A stretch of DNA of 64,000 nucleotides. It comes from Chryseobacterium antibioticum (GTDB taxonomy: Bacteria > Bacteroidota > Bacteroidia > Flavobacteriales > Weeksellaceae). Under the pieces are notes generated by a model. The model was given only the letters and a program-made list of their open reading frames with translations. It made no database searches and was not told the origin of the DNA. The position numbers and the translations under genes are program-made. The DNA lies in assembly GCF_012927325.1 (NCBI RefSeq), contig NZ_JABBGI010000013.1, positions 1-64,000 of the forward strand, written 5' to 3'. Below are positions 23,451 to 31,755 of this stretch, one piece after another (position 1 is the first letter of the stretch; every line of letters starts with the position of its first letter).

Positions 23451-23633
23451 TTAATTTTTATGGTTTTTAACTTTAAATACACTTCTTTTCAGAGAGCATT
23501 TGGCTGCTTTCTCCAAAATGGAATGTTCATGCTTAATCAGTTGATCCTCCAATAACTCAGCAATCATTTCCGCGACGTCTTCCGGGCGTCTGCGTTGGTC
23601 TAGGGTTTCATAAAGCTGTTCAACGGTCGTCAT
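23451..23633 (-). CDS. Hypothetical protein of 60 residues
   Basis: Small soluble, charged, probably helical protein (TVEQLYETLDQRRRPEDVAE). I do not recognise it. It precedes the YqaE-like gene with 9 bases between, and its C-terminus is rich in Lys and Asn. No signal peptide or cysteine motif is visible. Confidence 0.55.
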   Translation of the reverse strand: MTTVEQLYETLDQRRRPEDVAEMIAELLEDQLIKHEHSILEKAAKCSLKRSVFKVKNHKN

Positions 23634-23774
23634 GATAAAGTCAAAATTATTAAAAAATGTTGATTAAGCCAGAGAGAAAGTCATTTTTTCATTTTCTGAT
23701 TCAACTGTTTGCTGGTAATGAATATGAAAAGTAATGTTAATAATATTCAGAGATAGATTTTGTTTTCATCATTA

Positions 23775-24074
23775 TCAGTCCTGATAGTCAATGATTTCAT
23801 ATTCAATATTTTCGTTTTCGATGTATGTTTTCAATAGGTCGAGGTCTTTCCATACATAGGAAGAACTGTATTGGCAGATGTACATTCCATCATTCTCAAA
23901 GATAATGCTGATATTCGGCATTGTTCCATTGTTTCCGGGCTGCCTGAAATCCCAGAATGTTTTATTGTTAAACTCATATTTTTTGTCAAACGTTTTATCA
24001 TTTTCAAATAAATACTGAATTTTAATAATCTGTTTCTCGGTAAATTTTGCTGTTATTTTGTACTCGAAACCCAT
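23775..24074 (-). CDS. Hypothetical protein of 99 residues
   Basis: Soluble protein beginning MGFEYKITAKFTEKQI. The start at 24074 is chosen because upstream codons (to 24167) read as unlike protein and that frame lacks a ribosome site. Residues 40-99 look beta-rich with many aromatic residues (FWDFRQPGN, YICQYSSSYVWKDL). The family is not recognised. It follows the lactonase gene on the same strand. Confidence 0.6.
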   Translation of the reverse strand: MGFEYKITAKFTEKQIIKIQYLFENDKTFDKKYEFNNKTFWDFRQPGNNGTMPNISIIFENDGMYICQYSSSYVWKDLDLLKTYIENENIEYEIIDYQD

Positions 24075-24173
24075 TAATGGTATAGTTTTTAAATTTGCGT
24101 GACAGGATTTCCTATTAGTTTGCGATTGAAATGTCTGTAAAAGAAAGTGGCTGAAGCAAGAGCGCAATATTTT

Positions 24174-25295
24174 TTAGTACTTTCTGATTTTCACACAGGA
24201 AGCATTTTTAATTTTTACTTTTCTCCCTACTTTTTTTAATAAACCGGTTGTAGCATCACGTTTGAATACAACAATAGTTCCACTCCCGCCGTTGGCTATG
24301 ATTAAAAACTTTCCGGACTCATCGATGTCAAATACTCTTGCGTGTTTCCCTAAAATTGACTGGTATCCCACATTTTTTAAGGTTCCGTCTCCAAGAATGG
24401 AGAAAATGGCTATATTATTTTCGACACCACGATTGGAAGCATATAAAAACCGTCCATCCGGTGAAATGTGAATGTCGGAACTTTCAAAATTTTCTTTGTA
24501 TTGGTCCGTATGCGTATTGATTCTTTGAATGCTTTTCAGCGTAGAATTTTCATACTGATATGCATTGACCGTTCCTGATAATTCTTCAATACTGTAGGCG
24601 AATTTTCCATTGGGATGAAAGGTAAAATGCCTTGGTCCACCTCCTAAAGTGGTAGGTATGTACGGTGGTTTCGCGGCTTGCATAGGCTCCGCTTTATCAG
24701 TTTCAAACGTATAAGATCTGATTTTATCTGCCCCCAGATCTGGTAAGAATACATGAGTGAAGTCCGGTGAAAATACAGCAGCATGAATATGGGATCTGTC
24801 CTGCCTGTCTTCATTGATACTTCCCTCGGAAAACTGAAAATTCTGTACCGCAGGATGTAGGGTTCCATCTTCAGAAAGAGGATATATGGAAGCGCTGCCT
24901 TCTGTGTAATTGGCATTCACTACCCATTGACCATTTCTGTGAACGCTCACATACACCGGGTTTTCGCCACCACTTTTCTGACTGTTTATAAAAGTAAGCG
25001 TTTCATCTTTGGGGTTGAATTTAAAACTGCTGATACTTCCGGCATTGGGCGTTTTACTTTCTGTACAGGCTAATACATATTTCCCATTGGGGGATAAAGT
25101 GAGAAATGAAGGGTTTAAAATTCCTTTCACTGATGTTACCTTGGATAATTTCCCTTTGATGGTATCCAGCTTATAGACATAAATTCCCTCGGTTGTTTTA
25201 TCCCGGTTGAATGATCCAAAAAATACATAGGTATTTTGTGAATATACATTGATACAGATTAAAATCAGGGCGATCAGGCTTACTATTTTCTTCAA
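24174..25295 (-). CDS. Lactonase family beta-propeller protein
   Basis: 373 residues with a signal peptide (MKKIVSLIALILICINVYSQ), so exported to the periplasm or beyond. The rest matches the 7-bladed propeller of the Lactonase family (6-phosphogluconolactonase/carboxymuconate-cyclase-like). Typical blades include NPSFLTLSPNGKYV, GGGPRHFTFHPNGKFAYS and SSDIHISPDGRFLYASNR. An export signal makes a role in the cytoplasmic pentose phosphate pathway unlikely; a lactone or sugar-acid substrate outside is possible. A hypothetical 99-residue gene follows. Confidence 0.85.
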   Translation of the reverse strand: MKKIVSLIALILICINVYSQNTYVFFGSFNRDKTTEGIYVYKLDTIKGKLSKVTSVKGILNPSFLTLSPNGKYVLACTESKTPNAGSISSFKFNPKDETLTFINSQKSGGENPVYVSVHRNGQWVVNANYTEGSASIYPLSEDGTLHPAVQNFQFSEGSINEDRQDRSHIHAAVFSPDFTHVFLPDLGADKIRSYTFETDKAEPMQAAKPPYIPTTLGGGPRHFTFHPNGKFAYSIEELSGTVNAYQYENSTLKSIQRINTHTDQYKENFESSDIHISPDGRFLYASNRGVENNIAIFSILGDGTLKNVGYQSILGKHARVFDIDESGKFLIIANGGSGTIVVFKRDATTGLLKKVGRKVKIKNASCVKIRKY

Positions 25296-25350
25296 TTTTA
25301 TTTAGTTTTTTATAGAGTGGTGGTATTTGGAGAGTGAGTTTGATAAAGGC

Positions 25351-26160
25351 TTATCTTTTTGACTGTTCTGTTTTATAATCTTCTTCTTCCAGGGATGGCA
25401 GCCAGTGGGTCAAATCTGAAAAACGCATAATATGAAAACAATCGTAGCCTCCTAAAAGCTTTTTTTCGGTGGTCAGAAGTAAGGTTACCTTTTTGGGGAA
25501 GCATCCGAATTTGGCTTCATAAATAGATAATCCTTCAAAAAAATTATTGAGAATATAGGGAGCCTGGCGACTTCCATCTCCATATTTCAGAACCGAATTG
25601 ATTATTTTCACCATCATTGAAAAATGAAGTTGGGATGCATTATTCTGATCAAGACGCTTGTACGCATAAGACAATTCTTTGTGGGCGGTGATGTTGTTGG
25701 GGCTTTGAATAAGTATTTTTTTTGCTGTTTCAATGGCTTCAGTATAATTTTTATTTTCGTTGAGTTGGTATGCTTTATTGGCTAAACTGTCCAAATACTT
25801 TGGATGTATTGCATTCGTATGTATTTTGTATTTGGTAAGGCTGATGATTTGTTCCTCAGTGAGCAAGGTGTCTAGTTTCGCTATTTGAGCTTCAATATTT
25901 TTGAAATAATAAATGGAATTCTTCCGGGTTGATTCATCAATGGAGGTCTTAAATTTTGGAATAGTACTTTTTGGAGCTTCCGCTTTATTATTGGCTTTGC
26001 TTTTTACCTCTATCACTTTAACAGCAGAATTTCCATCAGGATTATTTTTGGAACCGTAATTTTTTACTTCTTCAGGAGTTGGAGGTAACGGGGGAGCCTG
26101 TCCAAAACTCAGGTTGAATAGAAATACAATAAAAAAGGTGAGGTAATAGTTTTTAGTCAT
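25351..26160 (-). CDS. DUF4919 family exported protein
   Basis: 269 residues with a signal peptide ending FGQ. A proline-rich linker and a basic low-complexity stretch (residues 22-75) follow. The C-terminal part resembles DUF4919, a Bacteroidetes family with a TPR-like first half (ALNENKNYTEAIETAKKILIQSPNN, AHKELSYAYKRL) and the marker GDGSRQAPYILNN. Function is unknown. It is followed by a lactonase gene on the same strand. Confidence 0.7.
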   Translation of the reverse strand: MTKNYYLTFFIVFLFNLSFGQAPPLPPTPEEVKNYGSKNNPDGNSAVKVIEVKSKANNKAEAPKSTIPKFKTSIDESTRKNSIYYFKNIEAQIAKLDTLLTEEQIISLTKYKIHTNAIHPKYLDSLANKAYQLNENKNYTEAIETAKKILIQSPNNITAHKELSYAYKRLDQNNASQLHFSMMVKIINSVLKYGDGSRQAPYILNNFFEGLSIYEAKFGCFPKKVTLLLTTEKKLLGGYDCFHIMRFSDLTHWLPSLEEEDYKTEQSKR

Positions 26161-26187
26161 TTTGAGAGTCAGTTTTGCTGTTTTATA

Positions 26188-27180
26188 TTATTCAATATCA
26201 ATTTTATGGTAAGTCATCCATCGTTGCAGATTTCCCACCATTCTTTTTAAATGGTCTTCATTTAGGAAAATATTCGTCCAATACTCAAATCTGTCACATT
26301 GGATACTGATGTAGTACGTCATGATGGCTAAACAGGCGAAAGGTAAAAAATCTTTTTCTTCCTGGCTTATTTCAGTAACTGTTACATATCCTTTTAAAAA
26401 GCTGTCTGCTTTTATCTGATACTCATTTTCATTGAGGTTGGTAGAGAATAATTGATATAAGAAGTATGAAATGTCTAGACATAAAACACCGTTGCCACTA
26501 AAATCAAAGTCAAAAAAAGTGACCTCTTTTTCATGATCTAGGTGCATATTGTCAAACCAAACATCGAGATGTACGGCGCCATATCGCAGTGATGGTTTGC
26601 TGATTGTATCAAATTTGAGAGCTAAAAAACCGGACAATTTTTCTAAAAAAATAATTTCATCTGTGGTATTCCTGAAAAAATCTTTGGTCCTCAAAATAGC
26701 ATCTGAAAGTAAAATTTTGGGATCATAGGTGATTCTGTTGAGCGTGAAATTTTCTGTTGATTGATGAACTCTGGCTAATTCCTGACCTATCAGAAAACTG
26801 GTTTCAGGTGAAAATTTTGCAGTTTTTGTCCCCTTTGCATACGAAAATAAGACCCCGAATCTTTTTCCCTCCGGTGCATTAATTTCCTGAATGTATTCAT
26901 TCGATTGGTCTGCTATTGGATAAGCAACCGGCCTGTTATTTTCTTTTAAATGGGTTAAAAGTCTTAATTCTTCCTCTATTTCTGATTTTGTTCTCCAATC
27001 ACAAGTGTACACCCGGAAAACATATTTTTCTTCCCCATCTGTAACGATGTAAAGATGGTTCATGGCTGCCCGGAATAGTTTACATTCCGTTTGGTTGCTC
27101 AGATGATATTGTTGTTGAATAAACTGGCTGAGTACATTAGGTGAAAGTGTACTGTGTATTACCGGAAATTTCTCTGTCAT
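26188..27180 (-). CDS. Phosphotransferase enzyme family protein (APH-like)
   Basis: 330 residues of the aminoglycoside phosphotransferase / homoserine kinase II fold. The catalytic loop is HLDVWFDNM (Brenner-type HxDxxxxN), and the metal-binding motif is FFDFDFSGNG. The nucleotide-binding strand near residues 45-60 (LYIVTDGEEKYVFRVYT) is present. It probably phosphorylates a small hydroxyl compound; an antibiotic, an amino alcohol or homoserine are all possible. It stands in a run of same-strand accessory genes. Confidence 0.83.
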   Translation of the reverse strand: MTEKFPVIHSTLSPNVLSQFIQQQYHLSNQTECKLFRAAMNHLYIVTDGEEKYVFRVYTCDWRTKSEIEEELRLLTHLKENNRPVAYPIADQSNEYIQEINAPEGKRFGVLFSYAKGTKTAKFSPETSFLIGQELARVHQSTENFTLNRITYDPKILLSDAILRTKDFFRNTTDEIIFLEKLSGFLALKFDTISKPSLRYGAVHLDVWFDNMHLDHEKEVTFFDFDFSGNGVLCLDISYFLYQLFSTNLNENEYQIKADSFLKGYVTVTEISQEEKDFLPFACLAIMTYYISIQCDRFEYWTNIFLNEDHLKRMVGNLQRWMTYHKIDIE

Positions 27181-27341
27181 TCGTGTTTTACGTTGTCATT
27201 AGTTGCTATCGTAAAGGATGCTTTAGAAAGCTTTTTTACTGCCGTGAAAATACAAAAAAACTAAATAAAGTAACCTTTTTTCGATTCAAATTTTAACCCC
27301 GTATTTTGTGAATACAATTGATGGACAATCTTTATCTATTC

Positions 27342-27996
27342 TTAATTTCTCATGATTTCCTGTTCAATATTCATTAATCTTTTTGACCAACGATCCAATA
27401 GTGTTTTTCTCTCTTCATCCGTAAGCCTTTCTACGGAATAAGTGATTTCCGGCTGTAAAACTGAGAAGCCAAGAAATTCCAGAATGCCACGATGTATTGG
27501 AAATAGAATTGAGTTGATATCACCGTATTTGTCCTCCACATAATTTTTTTGAGGTCCGCCGGTTGTCACAGACAGCATTGCTTTTTTTCCCCGTTGAAAA
27601 ACCATTGTCATAAAATTTTCCATTGTCATAAAATTTCCCCATGGTAAAAACCTTGTCGATCCAACCTTTTAGAATTGCCGGAACCGAAAACCAATACAAT
27701 GGAAATTGCCAGATCATGATTTCGCACCATTCAATCTTTTCCTGTTCCGAGACGATGTCCGGCATCAATGTAGATTGTTGTACAGCAAATAATTCTTCAT
27801 TCTGCTGTTTGAAGTAATTTGGATTTTCTAATTGGGTAAAGTTGCCTTTTCCACTTACAGGCTGATAATTTTCCTGATATAAATCAGTGGTTTTAACCTC
27901 GTGACCAGCTTCTTCCAGACTTTTGATTGCCGTATTAAACAGAGCTGCATTGAAACTTTTTTTTTCAGGATGAGCAAGGATGATCAGTATTTTCAT
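27342..27996 (-). pseudogene. NAD(P)H quinone reductase gene broken by a frameshift
   Basis: The first frame (27996 down to 27520) encodes a Flavodoxin_2 protein: MKILIILAHPEKKSFNAALF, then IMIWQFPLYWFSVPAILKGW. It loses sense after FSTGKK at an A7 tract (27586-27592 region, read as CGGGGAAAAAAAGC). The second frame (to 27342) carries on as AMLSVTTGGPQKNYVEDK through a normal C-terminus. Six A instead of seven would join them. An 18-base direct duplication just before the tract gives KFYDNG twice. The gene may be inactive, or the extra A may be a sequencing error. It is divergent from an HxlR gene. Confidence 0.8.
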
Positions 27997-28007
27997 ATTT
28001 TTGAATT

Positions 28008-28048
28008 TGTACTATAATTTATTGAGTTACAAAATTATTTTTAGTACA
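28008..28048. promoter_or_regulatory. Possible HxlR operator
   Basis: TGTACTA (28008-28014) and TAGTACA (28042-28048) form a perfect inverted repeat, ending just before the -7 element of the hxlR-type gene. A second short palindrome, CTATCT-AAAC-AGATAG (28064-28079), lies downstream of that element. Both are candidates for regulator binding between the divergent genes. Confidence 0.4.
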
Positions 28049-28049
28049 C

Positions 28050-28057
28050 TACATTTG
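28050..28057 (+). promoter_or_regulatory. -7 element of the HxlR-type gene
   Basis: TACATTTG, a full match to TAnnTTTG, lies 38 bases before the ATG at 28096. Confidence 0.5.
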
Positions 28058-28095
28058 CAATAACTATCTAAACAGATAGGCTAAATAAAATTGAA

Positions 28096-28479
28096 ATGAA
28101 AACAGAATGCATTGGTGATCACGTGAAATTGGAAGGCAAAATCTACCCTTGTACTGTAAGTCTTACTATGGATTTGGTAGGAGGAAAATGGAAAGCTGTT
28201 ATCCTTTACCACTTGAAAGAGGGGTCTAAAAGATATAACGAACTTCGTAAAGAACTGCCGACAGTTACCGAGATGACCCTGAGTTTACAATTGAAGCAAT
28301 TGGAAAAAGACGGTTTGGTATCCAGGAAAGTATTTGGTGAAAAACCGCCCATTAAAGTGGTGTACAGCCTCACTGATCTTGGGAAAACTTTTATTCCTGT
28401 TTTAGATGCGATCACGGAATGGGGAAACCAGATTGTCACTGAAAAAGGGGAGTTTATCCATGCTTTTGAAAAAGAATAG
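28096..28479 (+). CDS. HxlR family winged-helix regulator
   Basis: 127 residues, the normal HxlR length. The pattern CTVSLTMDLVGGKWKAVILYHL, RYNELRKELPTVTEMTLSLQLKQLEKDGLV, PIKVVYSLTDLGK is the family signature. The conserved Cys near the start (Cys15, in YPCTVS) is the residue that senses electrophiles or oxidants in some relatives (YodB, HypR). The divergent neighbour is a broken quinone reductase, the usual target of such regulators. Inverted repeats lie in the shared intergenic region. Confidence 0.88.
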   Translation: MKTECIGDHVKLEGKIYPCTVSLTMDLVGGKWKAVILYHLKEGSKRYNELRKELPTVTEMTLSLQLKQLEKDGLVSRKVFGEKPPIKVVYSLTDLGKTFIPVLDAITEWGNQIVTEKGEFIHAFEKE

Positions 28480-28548
28480 AATAAAATTTTACATTTAAAT
28501 CTATTGCTTTCCTATGTCAATAGACGGCTACATATATGGCTTCAGCCC

Positions 28549-29373
28549 TTATTTTTTCAGATGTTGTTGGAAATATACAAAATGATGTTCTATTGATTTA
28601 TTCCAGTATTCCGTATTATGATCACCCGGTTGACTGGTAAAAGTTACAGGAATTTTAAGACCGTCGGTTTGCTGTTTCAGTTTGGCAGAATTTGAATATA
28701 AAATATCCTCCGTTCCGCAGTCAAAGATAAAGGCTTTCTTAAAATCCGGATGTTGTTTCAAAAGGGTGGATATGCTGTACTGGCTCCAATTTGCCGTTTT
28801 TGGATTGCCTATATTGGCTGTTAAATCATCAATCAATCTATTGTTTTGCCAAAAGTGTTGACTTACTTTCTGGAAATTCGGATAATCAACTTCAAGAGCT
28901 CCGCTTGTAGAACCTGCTGTATTGAAATAGTCCGGGTGTACAATAAAATACCGTAATGCTCCGTAACCACCCATACTTAGACCGCTGATAAAAACATTTT
29001 TATCATCAATATTAAATGAACGATGTACTTTCGGAACTAGTTCTTTGAAGAAAAAATCTTCATACTGCGAGTTTTTATTTGTTGGGCTGTTGATGTAATA
29101 AGAGGTAAAACCGTCTGGTGTAACGATGATAAAACCATATTGGTCAGCTAATTTTTGTAAGTCTGTTGTTTGCGACCATTGTTTGTAATTTTCGCTATAA
29201 CCGTGTAAAAGATAAACCAAAGGGAATTTTTCTTTTTCATTATATGCTTTTGGCTTAAAAACCAGAACGGTGTCCGATGGGGCCAGATATTCAGATTTTA
29301 TCATCCATTTTTCCTGCGCTTTTAACGAAATGGTTGTTAGTAATCCGATCATGATGCTTATTGCCTTGTTCAT
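28549..29373 (-). CDS. Exported alpha/beta hydrolase, esterase D-like
   Basis: 274 residues from MNKAISIMIGLLTTISLKAQ, a signal peptide; the frame is open upstream to 29481 but that part overlaps the regulatory region of a divergent gene. The nucleophile elbow is GLSMGGYGAL with Ser. The family pattern FPLVYLLHGYSENYKQW and the C-terminal HNTEYW (His) fit the putative-esterase family (PF00756), which includes esterase D and antigen 85 relatives. It probably cuts small esters in the periplasm. A second HxlR gene is divergent. Confidence 0.85.
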   Translation of the reverse strand: MNKAISIMIGLLTTISLKAQEKWMIKSEYLAPSDTVLVFKPKAYNEKEKFPLVYLLHGYSENYKQWSQTTDLQKLADQYGFIIVTPDGFTSYYINSPTNKNSQYEDFFFKELVPKVHRSFNIDDKNVFISGLSMGGYGALRYFIVHPDYFNTAGSTSGALEVDYPNFQKVSQHFWQNNRLIDDLTANIGNPKTANWSQYSISTLLKQHPDFKKAFIFDCGTEDILYSNSAKLKQQTDGLKIPVTFTSQPGDHNTEYWNKSIEHHFVYFQQHLKK

Positions 29374-29406
29374 ATTGCGTATTTTTATTGCAAAATTCAG
29401 CAAGTA

Positions 29407-29433
29407 TTTTGTTGTGTACAATAACGAACAAAA
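29407..29433. promoter_or_regulatory. Possible operator between esterase and HxlR genes
   Basis: TTTTGTT (29407-29413) and AACAAAA (29427-29433) form a perfect 7-bp inverted repeat with a 13-base spacer, in the divergent intergenic region before the second HxlR-type gene. Confidence 0.35.
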
Positions 29434-29458
29434 TTGTGAGCCTTTAAAAATAATAGTT

Positions 29459-29836
29459 ATGCGTAAAGAAAATTCCACCAATGCGGTTAATGAACAGTTT
29501 TTGTTTCAGGTCTGTGAGCTCAACTCAGCGGTTGCCATGATCAGCGGACGCTGGAAGTCGCAAATTGTGTATTCCATTTCACAAGGGAACAATAGGTTTC
29601 ATTTGCTGAAAAAGGAATTACCGAATATTTCTGAACAGGTTTTAGGCCGTCAACTCAAAGAACTGGAAACTCATGCCGTCATTGTCAAAAAAGAAATTCC
29701 TGAAACTGTTCCTGTTGGGATTCAATATGTTTTGACTAATAAAGGTCTGGATTTAATTCCTATTTTAGAAAGTCTCTGCGACTGGGGGAAAACGTATGCT
29801 GAGGGTAAAGAAATTTCGGCTTGTCCGATGGCTTAG
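29459..29836 (+). CDS. HxlR family winged-helix regulator
   Basis: 125 residues from ATG 29459; the longer frame from 29270 is rejected because it runs through the esterase gene. The signature SAVAMISGRWKSQIVYSI, FHLLKKELPNISEQVLGRQLKELETHAVI, GIQYVLTNKG is clear. A Cys in QVCELNS (near residue 18) occupies the redox-sensing position of the family. It is divergent from an exported esterase gene and probably regulates it or itself. Confidence 0.86.
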   Translation: MRKENSTNAVNEQFLFQVCELNSAVAMISGRWKSQIVYSISQGNNRFHLLKKELPNISEQVLGRQLKELETHAVIVKKEIPETVPVGIQYVLTNKGLDLIPILESLCDWGKTYAEGKEISACPMA

Positions 29837-29849
29837 TTGAATTACTTGG

Positions 29850-30287
29850 TTAGTTCACTTTTCCGTTTTGCGCTTTAAACCCATCCCGTATGGCTGCTTC
29901 AAATATATCAAGGTTAATATCTTTGAGCGTTTTGAACTTAATACAATACCCGGTCACGCTTGCTTTTCCTATTTTATCTCCATACGTTTGGGATAGATAG
30001 GTCTTATCGGCAATGCTGAGAATATAGACAGAGATTCCGGTTGTGTTGGCACTGATTCCAATTTGATAAAATCCCCTGGTTTTTCCACCGGCATATGGTA
30101 GGGTTTGGAACCCATATCCGATATTAGGATTAGAAACTGTTTTGCCTTCACTGTTTTTACCATCCAGAAACCATAATTTACATTCCGGCCCAATTTCCAG
30201 AATGATGCGGTGCAGCTCTTGCATATCGCTGCGTTTGGGCTCAGGCTGGCTGGTTATATATTCTATGATTTGTTCTTGTATGTTCAT
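29850..30287 (-). CDS. DUF1801 family protein
   Basis: 145 residues from MNIQEQIIEYITSQPEPKRS. The frame is open further up but those codons read as a hydrophobic stretch without family match. The pattern IILEIGPECKLWF, PNIGYG, ISANTTGISVYI matches DUF1801 (YdhG-like) proteins, whose role is unknown, with structure resembling SufE/YdhG folds in some annotations. It converges with the second HxlR gene (13 bases apart). Confidence 0.75.
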   Translation of the reverse strand: MNIQEQIIEYITSQPEPKRSDMQELHRIILEIGPECKLWFLDGKNSEGKTVSNPNIGYGFQTLPYAGGKTRGFYQIGISANTTGISVYILSIADKTYLSQTYGDKIGKASVTGYCIKFKTLKDINLDIFEAAIRDGFKAQNGKVN

Positions 30288-30424
30288 AAATTTTAGGCTG
30301 TTTACTTGCAAATACCGGAGAAATAGAGCGGTTAAATATATAAAAAAGTTCAATTTAAACCTTTAACTTACGTTTTGTCAAGATTATGTTGTACGTCAAA
30401 TTCTTCATTTTTTGAATCTTACGA

Positions 30425-30961
30425 TTATCCTTGTTCTTTGACCTTCATCAACTCCAAAAATGAAACTATATATATGGGTAGAATCATTGTCCCACCTAAC
30501 AATTTTCTGCCACCATAATCGATTTTTTCGCTTTTTTCTTCGCCTTTTTTCGATAGCTTTTTAGAGATATTATTTTTATTAAATTTATACAACTTATCAA
30601 TAAATGGAGTCTTTGTTTCGTCTTGATTCCAGCTATATTCAATTAAACGAACAATACTGTCATTTTTAGTGAAAAAATAAGAAACTTCTGTATCTAAATT
30701 TGCTGTATCTCTCCGAAAAATTAAAGGTTGATCAAATTCATACTGGTCTAAATCTGGAAAATATTCTTTTGACAAACCAATATTAAATGGTTTTGTATAC
30801 TGAATTCCGTTATTTGTTTTTTCGATTTTCTTAATATCTGAGAATTTTATTTGTTCAAATTCAATTGCAGTATTTTTAATTTTCACATTCTCAAGATTAT
30901 TTTTATTCTTACAACTTATTAATATTGCGAGTAAAACAAAAAATTGGATATATATTTTCAT
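30425..30961 (-). CDS. Lipoprotein of unknown function
   Basis: 178 residues with a lipoprotein signal peptide: MKIYIQFFVLLAILISC, with Cys17 as the lipid-bearing residue followed by KNKNN. The body is Lys-, Asn- and Asp-rich and probably beta-sheet. No family was recognised. It has no close same-strand neighbour, being about 140 bases from the DUF1801 start. Confidence 0.7.
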   Translation of the reverse strand: MKIYIQFFVLLAILISCKNKNNLENVKIKNTAIEFEQIKFSDIKKIEKTNNGIQYTKPFNIGLSKEYFPDLDQYEFDQPLIFRRDTANLDTEVSYFFTKNDSIVRLIEYSWNQDETKTPFIDKLYKFNKNNISKKLSKKGEEKSEKIDYGGRKLLGGTMILPIYIVSFLELMKVKEQG

Positions 30962-31124
30962 GAGCTCATATTTAATAAAATGTTGTATAGCATATTGTCG
31001 CTTACTGTCAGTCGTTGTATTTTTACTACTTTATTATAAAAATAGAGAAAATTTCAACTTAGTAATTCCATGATTCTTGTTCATCAATAGACAGCTTTGA
31101 TGTAGTCAAAGTCGCCAATGTAAC

Positions 31125-31577
31125 TTACTTTTTTTGTTTCATATAGTTTAAAAGATCAAGGATGTGTTGTCGCGTATGTCCGTGAAAAATAAGTTGGAAA
31201 TACCAAAGTCCATCAGCCCAGCTATTGTTTTCAATTCGCCATTTGATTTGTAAAAGGTCCGTGATTATATCGCTCAAGTCGTCAATGGCACCACCAATTC
31301 CGTTGTCCTTTTGATTGCTAATATCGTTGATGTCAAGGACTGTTTTGTACAAACCAAAATGTTCAAAATTAGTTGCAACATTGTGCCTGATGTCCGGAAG
31401 TTGTGATTTGTCAAAGTCTGGATAATTTGCTTCGTCAAATGTGTATTCTATGTCAAAATAAAACTTGTAAATTTTCACAAGCTGTTGTTCCAGCAATTTT
31501 TCTTTGTCATTGACTTTCAAGTTGGGTTGAAGTCCATACTTAATAATTTCGTTTATTGTAGGAATTAACTCTGTCAT
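31125..31577 (-). CDS. DUF5063 family protein
   Basis: 150 residues, soluble and mostly helical. The run DIRHNVATNFEHFGLYKTVLDIN, AIDDLSDIITDLLQIKWRIENNS, YFQLIFHGHTRQHILDLLNYM is the DUF5063 pattern. The HGHTRQH segment in the last helix is conserved in the family. Function is unknown. Base usage is rather AT-rich like its lipoprotein neighbour. Confidence 0.72.
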   Translation of the reverse strand: MTELIPTINEIIKYGLQPNLKVNDKEKLLEQQLVKIYKFYFDIEYTFDEANYPDFDKSQLPDIRHNVATNFEHFGLYKTVLDINDISNQKDNGIGGAIDDLSDIITDLLQIKWRIENNSWADGLWYFQLIFHGHTRQHILDLLNYMKQKK

Positions 31578-31706
31578 TGCAATATTGTTGGTGTAAAATA
31601 TCTGCTAACAGAAAATGGAGCAAATATTAGATATGTATAGGAATTACTAAGAGATAGAAGCTTCATAACGGTATGCATATTAAGGATTTAAAGAAAAAGA
31701 GAATAA

Positions 31707-31730
31707 AAGTCCTTTAGATTTCTAAAGGAC
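31707..31730 (-). terminator. Terminator of the M3 peptidase gene
   Basis: AGTCCTTTAG and CTAAAGGACT form a perfect 10-bp stem, followed on the minus strand by a T-rich tract. It lies 26 bases after the stop codon at 31756. Confidence 0.75.
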
Positions 31731-31755
31731 TTAAGTCTTCAGATAAAACTCAGAA

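Noticed and set aside
27520-27629. Programmed -1 frameshift at the A7 tract
   Set aside because: Restoring the downstream frame requires skipping one base forward (or one A less in the RNA), not a -1 slip, so the classic A-AAA-AAG explanation does not fit.
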